Of a DNA stretch of 64,000 bases, positions 58,227 to 64,000 are shown piece after piece. Under the pieces are notes generated by a model, which was given only the letters and a program-made list of their open reading frames with translations, was not told the DNA's origin and ran no database searches. Position 1 is the first letter of the stretch. Every line of letters starts with the position of its first letter. This stretch comes from Jiangella muralis (GTDB lineage: Bacteria > Actinomycetota > Actinomycetes > Jiangellales > Jiangellaceae), in NCBI RefSeq assembly GCF_001270745.1, contig NZ_LFXL01000025.1, forward strand, positions 1 to 64,000, read 5' to 3'. The position numbers were made by a program, and so were the translations under genes.

Positions 58227-59117
58227 GTGGACCTGTTGCGGCACCTCGAGGCGTTCGTCGCAGTGGCCGAGGCGCGCAGCTTCACCCGCGGCGCCGACGT
58301 CTGCGGCGCCCCGCAGCCGGTCGTCAGCCGGCGAGTCGCCGCGCTGGAACGCGATCTCGGCACGACCCTGCTGCACCGCACGTCCCGGCAGGTCGAGCTG
58401 ACCGACGCCGGCCGCACCCTGCTCCCCCACGCGGCCGACCTCATCGCCCGGGCCGGGCACTTCCGCGAGCTGGCCGCCACGGCCCGCGCCGCGGGACTGA
58501 GCGCGGGCATCCCGGCCGGGCCGGACCCGCGAGCGCTGGTGGCCGCCCGCCGCCTGGCCGCCGCGGCCGGCGTCACGCTGACCTTCACCGAGCAGCTGGC
58601 CGCCGAGCGGGCCGCGCTCGTCCGCCGCGGCCGGCTCGACGTCGCGCTGCTGCCGTGCCCTCCTGACGAGGAGGAGACCGGCGCCGACCTCGGCGCCGCC
58701 ACCGCGACCGACGACCTGCGCGGGCGGCGGCTGCACCTGGACCAGCTGCGCCGCTCCGGCGGCGACGACGGGCGGCCGCGGGCGCTGCACCTGTCCGCCG
58801 AGGACGACGTGCCGTGGGTGCGCGACCCGGTGCGCCGCGCCGCCCGGCTGGCCGGGTTGCTGGACGGCCAGCTGCGCGTCGGCACGTCCGGCACCGAGGC
58901 GCTGACCTGCGCGCTCGAGTACGGCGACGCGATCCTGTGCACGCCCGCCTGGGCCGCGGCGCACCGGTTGCGCTGGCGCCCGCTCGGCGACGTCGCGGTG
59001 CGCCGCACGTACGCCGTCGCCGGCCGGGCGCAGGTGCCCCGCGAGCTGGTCGGCGCCGTCCTGCCGGCGCTGGCCCGGGCGGCCGGGCTGGTCGCCGACC
59101 CGGAGGAGCCGCGATGA
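58227..59117 (+). CDS. LysR-family regulator of the beta-lactamase (BlaA/AmpR-like)
   Basis: A 296-residue LysR protein. The HTH is VDLLRHLEAFVAVAEARSFT, then GAPQPVVSRRVAALERDLGT and LLHRTSRQVELTDAGRTLL. The effector domain (~95-290) is shorter in its hinge than typical and contains LPCPPDEEETG. GTG 58227 starts the conserved HTH; longer in-frame ORF upstream is not coding. It is divergent from bla and overlaps the beta-lactamase-like gene downstream (ATGA). By analogy with S. cacaoi BlaA it should activate bla when beta-lactam damage is sensed. Confidence 0.88.
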   Translation: MDLLRHLEAFVAVAEARSFTRGADVCGAPQPVVSRRVAALERDLGTTLLHRTSRQVELTDAGRTLLPHAADLIARAGHFRELAATARAAGLSAGIPAGPDPRALVAARRLAAAAGVTLTFTEQLAAERAALVRRGRLDVALLPCPPDEEETGADLGAATATDDLRGRRLHLDQLRRSGGDDGRPRALHLSAEDDVPWVRDPVRRAARLAGLLDGQLRVGTSGTEALTCALEYGDAILCTPAWAAAHRLRWRPLGDVAVRRTYAVAGRAQVPRELVGAVLPALARAAGLVADPEEPR

Positions 59118-60034
59118 CGACATCCGACGCGTTCGGGTTCTCCGGCGAGGCGGTGCGCACGGCGCACGACATCCGCGCCGACTGGGCCGCCACCGGACTG
59201 CGCGGCGCCCTCTACGCCCGCAACGTCGACACCGGCGAGGACCTCGGGTTCGACGTGCACGCGCCGTACGCGCTGGCGTCGGTGAGCAAGCTGCCGCTGG
59301 CGCTGGTGGTGCTCGACCTCATCGCCGCCGGCGAGCTGGACCCCGCGCACCCCGTCGACCTCGTCCCCGGCGCCATGACGCCCGGCCCGACCGGCGCGGC
59401 GCTGTTCCGGCACCCGAGCCGCGTCGCGTTGGAGGACCTGCTGCTGCTCATGCTCTCGGTGAGCGACAACGCCGCCGCCGACGCCGTCTTCGCGCTGGTG
59501 CCGCCGGAGCGGGTCACGGCGACGCTGCAGGACTGGGGGTGCGACGGCATCGTCGTGCGGCACCCGATGCGGCGGCTGTACGAGGCCGCGGCGGCGGTCG
59601 CACCGGACGACCCCATGCTGGCGCTGGAGCTGGCGGTGCGCGCGACCACCGACGGCGGCGGGCACGTGTTGCCGACGCTGGACGTCGCGGCGGCGACCAG
59701 CGGGACGGCGGCCGGGCTGGTGGCGCTGGTCGAGCGGATCTGGACCGACGACGTCAGCGTCCCGGCGGCGACGGCGCGGCTGCGCGAGCTGCTGGGCCAC
59801 CAGGTGCGCCAGCGGATCGGCGCCGAGCTGGCCGCGGACGCCGTCACGGTCAGCAGCAAGACCGGCACGTTCCTCAACCTGCGGCACGAGGCCGGCATGG
59901 TCACCACGTCGACCGGCGACCGCGTCGCCGTCGCCGCCCTCACCGCGTCGACCGTCGCCGCCCGGTCACAGCCCGAGGCCGACCGCGCGATCGGCCGGGC
60001 CGCCCGCGCCGCCGTCGACGTGCTGAGGGTCTAG
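59114..60034 (+). CDS. cytoplasmic beta-lactamase-like protein (BlaB-like)
   Basis: A 306-residue serine hydrolase of the beta-lactamase/PBP fold. Active-site elements are kept: ALASVSKLPLAL (SVSK), LSVSDNAAADAVF (SDN) and VSSKTGTFLNL (KTG). No Glu166-type ELxN is obvious, and there is no signal peptide, so it stays in the cytoplasm. ATG 59114 overlaps the LysR stop by 4 bases, so it is made together with the regulator. In S. cacaoi, BlaB is a protein of this kind needed with BlaA to induce the beta-lactamase, although it does not act as a beta-lactamase. The same sensor role is inferred here. Confidence 0.82.
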   Translation: MTTSDAFGFSGEAVRTAHDIRADWAATGLRGALYARNVDTGEDLGFDVHAPYALASVSKLPLALVVLDLIAAGELDPAHPVDLVPGAMTPGPTGAALFRHPSRVALEDLLLLMLSVSDNAAADAVFALVPPERVTATLQDWGCDGIVVRHPMRRLYEAAAAVAPDDPMLALELAVRATTDGGGHVLPTLDVAAATSGTAAGLVALVERIWTDDVSVPAATARLRELLGHQVRQRIGAELAADAVTVSSKTGTFLNLRHEAGMVTTSTGDRVAVAALTASTVAARSQPEADRAIGRAARAAVDVLRV

Positions 60035-60438
60035 CGGTCGCCCTCGATCGCGAAGAGGTTGCCGTCGGGATCCTTGAACCAGGCGACCTTGCCGCCGCCG
60101 GCGCGGGGCGAGATCCCCTTCTCGTCCGTCCCGTAGTCGAAGCCGCTCTCGAGCACGCCGTCGTACTGCTCGAAGGTCACGCCGTTCGCGGTCAGCTGGT
60201 CGACCATCCGCTCGACGTCGTCGACGTACCAGGTCGCCAGGGTCGCGGTCGAGCTGCCGGCGTGGTCGGGCGACGGGTAGACGACCAGCGACTCGTGGCC
60301 GCCCGAGCCATAGACCTTGCTGCCGTCGGCGTCGGTCCGTGCCGCCGAGAGCCCCAGCTTTCCTTCGTAGAACTCCGTCGCCCGGATCATGTCGGTCACC
60401 GCGATCATCGCGTTCATTCGGTAACTGCTCAAACCCAT
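60031..60438 (-). CDS. VOC family protein
   Basis: A 135-residue VOC module: MNAMIAVTDMIRATEFYEGK, WYVDDVERMVDQLTANGV and [24 protein letters not shown] precedes ATG 60438. It overlaps the zinc-ribbon gene by 10 bases upstream and the convergent BlaB-like gene by 4 bases. Ligand unknown; nothing ties it to beta-lactams beyond position. Confidence 0.85.
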   Translation of the reverse strand: MGLSSYRMNAMIAVTDMIRATEFYEGKLGLSAARTDADGSKVYGSGGHESLVVYPSPDHAGSSTATLATWYVDDVERMVDQLTANGVTFEQYDGVLESGFDYGTDEKGISPRAGGGKVAWFKDPDGNLFAIEGDR

Positions 60439-60623
60439 GGATCCTCCTTTGCCAGGCGATCCGGCCATTCTCCCGGACGCACCACGACCAGGCCGCCGCA
60501 GCCGCAGCGGGCATAGCCGACGAAGCCGTCGCCGGTCCGGTGCCAGGACGTCACGCGGTCCGGCCGGACGGCGGCGCCGCACCGGCCGCAGCCGCGGATC
60601 ACTTCCACGAGTCGCTCGCTCAT
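60429..60623 (-). CDS. small zinc-ribbon protein
   Basis: A 64-residue protein with two cysteine pairs, CGRCGAAVRP near residue 12 and ARCGCGGLVVV near residue 39, which should form a zinc ribbon; it ends WPDRLAKEDPWV. ATG 60623 is chosen over an in-frame ATG at 60659. Its stop overlaps the VOC start, so the pair is co-translated. It is divergent from the CGNR gene, with only ~25 bases between the starts. Function unknown. Confidence 0.6.
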   Translation of the reverse strand: MSERLVEVIRGCGRCGAAVRPDRVTSWHRTGDGFVGYARCGCGGLVVVRPGEWPDRLAKEDPWV

Positions 60624-60648
60624 GACTCCACCGTGCTGTAATGACATT

Positions 60649-61167
60649 GTGCATTTCAACCATTACAGCGACGAGGGCGCGCAGCTCGCCGCCGCCGTGG
60701 TGAACGCCCGCCTCGACTCCCCCGCCGACGTCGCCCGGCTGGCGGCCGATCACGACCTGCTGCTGGAATGCCCGCCGGACGAGTCCGACGTGACCGGGCT
60801 GCGGCGCTGGCGGACGGCGCTGGCCGGCGTCGTCGACGCGCCGACGTCCGGTGAGCGCATCGAGGCGCTGAACCGGCTGCTCGCCCGCGGCACCGCGCAC
60901 CCGCGGATCAGCCTGCACAACGGACCGCCGCACGTGCACTTCCGCCCCGACGACGTGCCGCCGGAACGGCAGTTCGCGGCGATCACGGCGTTCGGGCTGG
61001 CGTGGTTCCTGACCCAGCGCGGGCTGCACCGGCTGGGCCGCTGCGCCGCCCCCGACTGCACCGTCGCCTTCGCCGACGTCACCCGCAACGGGCAGCAGCG
61101 CTACTGCTCGCCCCGCTGCGCCAACCGCCAGGCCGTCCGCCGCCACCGCACCCGCCACCCGAGTTGA
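60649..61167 (+). CDS. CGNR zinc-finger regulator (ABATE domain)
   Basis: A 172-residue putative stress-linked transcription factor. The N-terminal ABATE-type domain has FNHYSDEGAQLAAAVVNARL, and the C-terminal CGNR finger has CAAPDCTVAFADVTRNGQQR, then YCSPRCANRQAVRRHRTRH. I prefer GTG 60649 (homologues begin HFNHYS) to ATG 60622. TGTAAT (60637-60642) is 6 bases upstream, so the message may be leaderless. GTAATG/CATTAC (60638-60643/60661-60666) surrounds the start and may be its own operator. The stop codon lies in the loop of the downstream hairpin. Confidence 0.82.
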   Translation: MHFNHYSDEGAQLAAAVVNARLDSPADVARLAADHDLLLECPPDESDVTGLRRWRTALAGVVDAPTSGERIEALNRLLARGTAHPRISLHNGPPHVHFRPDDVPPERQFAAITAFGLAWFLTQRGLHRLGRCAAPDCTVAFADVTRNGQQRYCSPRCANRQAVRRHRTRHPS

Positions 61168-61181
61168 TCTCGGGTGGCGGG
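61151..61181. terminator. bidirectional hairpin terminator
   Basis: CCCGCCACCCGAG (61151-61163) and CTCGGGTGGCGGG (61169-61181) form a perfect 13-bp stem with loop TTGAT, between convergent CGNR and copper-ATPase genes. The TGA of the CGNR gene is formed by the loop (61165-61167). Confidence 0.8.
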
Positions 61182-61191
61182 CGGGACGGGG

Positions 61192-63270
61192 TCAGCGGGC
61201 CAGCTGGTCCGGGCGCAGGTTCAGCCGCCGCAGCAGCTGAGCGTTGGCCGCGACGATGACCGTCGACGCGGTCATGGCGACCGCGGCGGCCGCCGGCGGG
61301 AGCACGAACCCGATCGGCGCGAGCACGCCGGCCGCGAGCGGCACGGACACCAGGTTGTACCCCGTCGCCCATACCAGGTTCTGCACCATCTTCCGGTAGC
61401 TGGCCGTCGACAGCCGGCGGGCCGAGACGACGCCGCGCGGGTCGTCGGAGGCCAGGACCACGCCGGCGGACTCGACCGCGACGTCCGTCCCGGCGCCGAT
61501 CGCCACGCCCACGTCGGCGCGGGCCAGCGCGGGCGCGTCGTTGACGCCGTCGCCGACCATGGCGACCGACAGGCCGCGCTGCTGCAGCGACGTCACCGCG
61601 GCGTCCTTGTCCTCCGGCAGCACCTCGGCGAACACCTCGTCGATGCCGACCTTCGCCGCCACCGACTCCGCCACGTTGCGGGCGTCGCCGGTGATCATCA
61701 CCGTGTGCACGTTCTCCGAGCGCAGCAGGGCGACCGCCTCGCGCGACTCCGGCCGGATCTCGTCGGCCAGCGCCAGCGCGCCGAGCACCTCGCCGTCGCG
61801 GACGACGTAGAGGACGGTCGAGCCGGCGGCGGCCCACTCGTCGACGGACGGGGCGACGGCCTCGGGCACCGTCAGCTCCAGGTCGCGCAGCAGGCCGGGC
61901 CCGCCGACCGCGACCTGCGCGCCGTCGACGACCGCGCGGACGCCCTTGCCGGTCAGCGAGCGGAACTCGGTCGCCGCCGGAATGTCGCCGCGCTCGGACG
62001 CCGCCGTCACGACGGCCCTGGCCAGCGGGTGCTCGGAGTCGCGCTCGGCCGCGGCGGCCAGCGCCAGCAACTCGTCCTCGGACACCGGACCGGCGGCCGC
62101 GACGCCGGAGACCGCCGGGCGGCCCATCGTCAGCGTGCCGGTCTTGTCGAACAGGACGGCGTCGACCTGGCGCATGCGCTCCAGCGCCAGCCGGTCCTTG
62201 ACCAGGATCCCGGCCCGGGCCGACATCGCCGTGGAGATCGCGATCACCAGCGGGATGGCCAGCCCGAGGGCGTGGGGGCAGGCGATGACCAGCACCGTCA
62301 CGGTCCGTTCGACCGCGTCCGACGCCTCGCCCAGTAGCGCCCACACGACGAACGTCAGGGCGCCGACGCCGAGGGCGAACCAGAACAGCCACGCGGCGGC
62401 GCGGTCGGCCAGCGCCTGCGCCCGCGAGCTGGACGCCTGCGCGTCGGCCACCAGGCGCTGGATGCCGGCCAGCGCGGTGTCGTCGCCGACGGCGTTGACC
62501 TCGATGCGGATGGCGGTGTCGGTGGCGACGGTGCCAGCGACGACGCGGTCGCCCGGCCCGCGGGTGACGGTCTTGGACTCGCCGGTGACGGTGGACTCGT
62601 CGACCTCCGCGGTGCCCTCGGCGACGACGCCGTCGGCGGGCACCCGGCCGCCGGAGCGGACCAGGACGACGTCGCCGACGGCCAGCTCGGCCAGCGGCAC
62701 CTCGGCCACCGTCCCGTCCGCGGCCACCCGTTCGGCGGTGTCGGGCAGCAGCTCGGCCAGCGCCTGCAGCGCACCCGACGCCTGCCCGAGCGCGCGCATC
62801 TCCAGCCAGTGGCCGAGCAGCATGACGACGATCAGCAGCGCCAGCTCCCACCAGAAGTCGAGGTCGAGGCTGCCGATCTCCAGCGTGGTCAGCCCGCTCG
62901 CGACGAACGCGACGGTGATGGCCAGCGAGATCAGCGTCATCATGCCGGGCAGCCGGTCGGCCAGTTCCGCCTTGGCGCCGGCGAGGAACGGCCAGCCGCC
63001 GTAGAAGAACAGGAACGTGCCGACGACCGGCGGGATCCACGTCGCCCAGCCGGGCACCTCGTACCCGACCAGGTCGGCGAACATCGTGCTGAAGCCGACC
63101 ACGGGGACGGCCAGGACCAGGCTCACCCAGAACTTGTCCCGGAACATGCTGCCGTCGCCGTGCCCGGCGTGCTTGTCGTGTCCGGAGTGCCCCGCGGGCG
63201 CACTCGCGTGGCCGGCGTGATCGTGAGCGCTGCGATGCTCCGTCGCGACGGCGTGCTCGTGCTGTTCCAT
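61192..63270 (-). CDS. copB: CopB-type copper-translocating P-type ATPase
   Basis: A 692-residue P1B ATPase. The N-terminus is His-rich (residues 1-42, with HDHAGHASAPAGHSGHDKHAGH, cut: HDHAGH...GHDKHAGH), not a CxxC metal domain. The membrane metal motif is CPH (VIACPHALGLAIPL), the mark of CopB-type pumps. Actuator TGES, phosphorylated Asp in DKTGTLTMGRP, HP motif SEHPLA and hinge GDGVNDAPAL are intact. It should export copper (or silver). ATG 63270 was chosen, 9 bases after AGAGGTG; GTG 63276 is an alternative. A CsoR-like operator lies 39 bases upstream. Confidence 0.92.
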   Translation of the reverse strand: MEQHEHAVATEHRSAHDHAGHASAPAGHSGHDKHAGHGDGSMFRDKFWVSLVLAVPVVGFSTMFADLVGYEVPGWATWIPPVVGTFLFFYGGWPFLAGAKAELADRLPGMMTLISLAITVAFVASGLTTLEIGSLDLDFWWELALLIVVMLLGHWLEMRALGQASGALQALAELLPDTAERVAADGTVAEVPLAELAVGDVVLVRSGGRVPADGVVAEGTAEVDESTVTGESKTVTRGPGDRVVAGTVATDTAIRIEVNAVGDDTALAGIQRLVADAQASSSRAQALADRAAAWLFWFALGVGALTFVVWALLGEASDAVERTVTVLVIACPHALGLAIPLVIAISTAMSARAGILVKDRLALERMRQVDAVLFDKTGTLTMGRPAVSGVAAAGPVSEDELLALAAAAERDSEHPLARAVVTAASERGDIPAATEFRSLTGKGVRAVVDGAQVAVGGPGLLRDLELTVPEAVAPSVDEWAAAGSTVLYVVRDGEVLGALALADEIRPESREAVALLRSENVHTVMITGDARNVAESVAAKVGIDEVFAEVLPEDKDAAVTSLQQRGLSVAMVGDGVNDAPALARADVGVAIGAGTDVAVESAGVVLASDDPRGVVSARRLSTASYRKMVQNLVWATGYNLVSVPLAAGVLAPIGFVLPPAAAAVAMTASTVIVAANAQLLRRLNLRPDQLAR

Positions 63271-63308
63271 GGTCACGTCACCTCTCGTTGCCTCGGACCA
63301 TGGAACAC

Positions 63309-63327
63309 AATACCCCCTAGGGGTATT
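63309..63327. promoter_or_regulatory. CsoR-like copper operator
   Basis: AATACCCCCTAGGGGTATT is a perfect inverted repeat (8-bp arms, CTA centre), matching the ATACCCC...GGGGTAT pattern of actinobacterial CsoR sites. It lies directly before the copper ATPase gene; no csoR gene is in the window. Confidence 0.8.
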
Positions 63328-63332
63328 CCTAC

Positions 63333-64000
63333 TCAGGTGAACGTGACGATGACCGCGTCGGCGCCGGGGTCGGGCTCGACCTCGAGGACGGCGATCCGGC
63401 CGGCCGCGCGCACGTCGCCGAGCAGCGCACCGGCCGCCTCGACGTCACCCGGGCGCACCCGCGCGACCGCTCGCGGCACGTCCGTCCGCAACGACAGCCG
63501 CGCCTCGGACTTCGCCTTGCGCACCGCCCCGATCAGCGCCGACGCCGTCGCGAACAGCTCCGCGTCGCCGTCCACACCGGCCACCGACGGCCACGGCGCC
63601 AGGTGCACCGAGCCGTCGCGCCACCACGACCAGACCTCCTCGGTGACGAACGGCAGGAACGGCGCGAACAGCCGCAACTGCGCCGTCAGCGCCCGCCGCA
63701 GCGCCGCGCGGGCCGACGCCGCGCCCGCGTCGTCGCCGGAGTCGCCGTAGGCGCGCGCCTTCACCAGCTCGACGTAGTCGTCGCAGAAGTCCCAGAAGAA
63801 CCGCTCGGTGACCTCGAGCGCGCGGGTGTGGTCGTAGTCGTCGAGGGCGCGGGTCGCGGCCGCGACGGTGTCGTCGAGCGCGGCCAGGACGGCGCGATCC
63901 AGCGGCGCGGTGACCTCGGCGTCGTCGGCCACCGGGCCGAGACCCAGCACGAACCGGCTGACGTTGAGGAGCTTCATCGCCAGCCGGCGGCCGATCTTCA
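63333..64000 (-). CDS. valS: valyl-tRNA synthetase, C-terminal part (cut by window edge)
   Basis: The last 221 residues of ValRS; the start lies right of base 64000. IGRRLAMKLLNVSRFVLGLG is the end of the catalytic core, and the helical anticodon-binding domain follows (FFWDFCDDYVELVKARAYGD, LRLFAPFLPFVTEEVW). The protein ends VIVTFT without the long C-terminal coiled-coil arm of many bacterial ValRS. It ends 6 bases from the copper operator and is transcribed toward the ATPase gene. Confidence 0.92.
   Translation of the reverse strand, partial: KIGRRLAMKLLNVSRFVLGLGPVADDAEVTAPLDRAVLAALDDTVAAATRALDDYDHTRALEVTERFFWDFCDDYVELVKARAYGDSGDDAGAASARAALRRALTAQLRLFAPFLPFVTEEVWSWWRDGSVHLAPWPSVAGVDGDAELFATASALIGAVRKAKSEARLSLRTDVPRAVARVRPGDVEAAGALLGDVRAAGRIAVLEVEPDPGADAVIVTFT

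Noticed and set aside
61079-63040. 653-codon open frame in another frame of the copper ATPase
   Set aside because: The 61192-63270 frame carries intact P-type ATPase motifs; the other is Arg/Gly-rich noise.

Overview
The window is very GC-rich, densely coded DNA. Many genes start at GTG, 4-nt ATGA/GTGA overlaps are frequent, and the gene order (tyrS before an rRNA operon, argCJBDF-R-H, pheS-pheT, infC-rpmI-rplT, SseB-DUF1844, F420-type enzymes) points to a free-living chromosomal segment of a high-GC actinomycete. Jiangella-like or another soil actinomycete is my inference; the genus cannot be fixed from this sequence alone. No prophage, IS element, CRISPR array or tRNA was found. The rRNA genes themselves lie just left of base 1, of which only the promoter and leader are present.

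Left to right. 1-447: minus-strand rRNA promoter and leader. 448-6085 (minus): tyrS, an alkyladenine DNA glycosylase, a three-gene redox operon (sulfite-oxidase-like Moco protein, FAD/NAD reductase, small zinc-ribbon protein), a DinB polymerase and a protein with a phage/replisome-type N-terminal domain. 6193-13960 (plus): a VOC protein, then a carbohydrate locus (LacI repressor with paired operators, ABC importer, GH130-like enzyme, secreted unknown glycosidase-like protein). 13968-16196: small genes, including two neighbouring genes broken by single-base indels on either side of an 18-bp inverted repeat. 16207-23388 (minus): complete arginine operon argC-J-B-D-F-R-H behind two ARG boxes. 23452-29980: a phosphotransferase-like gene, then (minus) PPOX, MOSC, pheS, pheT and an SDR. 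30016-34968: an F420-type LLM oxidoreductase, a 123-bp tandem repeat, an orphan VapB-like antitoxin, a SpoU methyltransferase, rplT-rpmI-infC with an AUC start and structured leader, DUF1844 and SseB.

35149-41382: a PknB-family kinase with four PASTA domains, endonuclease IV, class I DAHP synthase, a TauE/SafE transporter and threonine aldolase. 41599-46300: a sulfur locus with a 23-codon cysteine-containing leader peptide, a winged-helix regulator and a sulfate ABC transporter ending in an FMN reductase. 46257-51561: a large ATPase regulator with its LuxR HTH at the N-terminus, two VOC proteins and a second (class II) DAHP synthase. 51694-54998: PPi-dependent phosphofructokinase and an SGNH-type acyltransferase whose only plausible start is CTG.

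54987-60034 is the most interesting block: a lipoprotein penicillin-binding transpeptidase with a MecA-type N-terminal region, a Tat-exported class A beta-lactamase, a divergent LysR regulator with a T-N11-A site between them, and a cytoplasmic beta-lactamase-like protein translationally coupled to the regulator. This matches the BlaL/BlaA/BlaB induction system described in Streptomyces cacaoi, here next to a possible low-affinity target enzyme. 60031-64000: VOC, zinc-ribbon and CGNR genes, a CopB-type copper ATPase with a CsoR-like operator, and the 3' end of valS.

Dispersed intergenic inverted repeats (14261, 34331 and 41452, plus a second type at 15592 and 61151) look like a chromosome-wide small repeat family.
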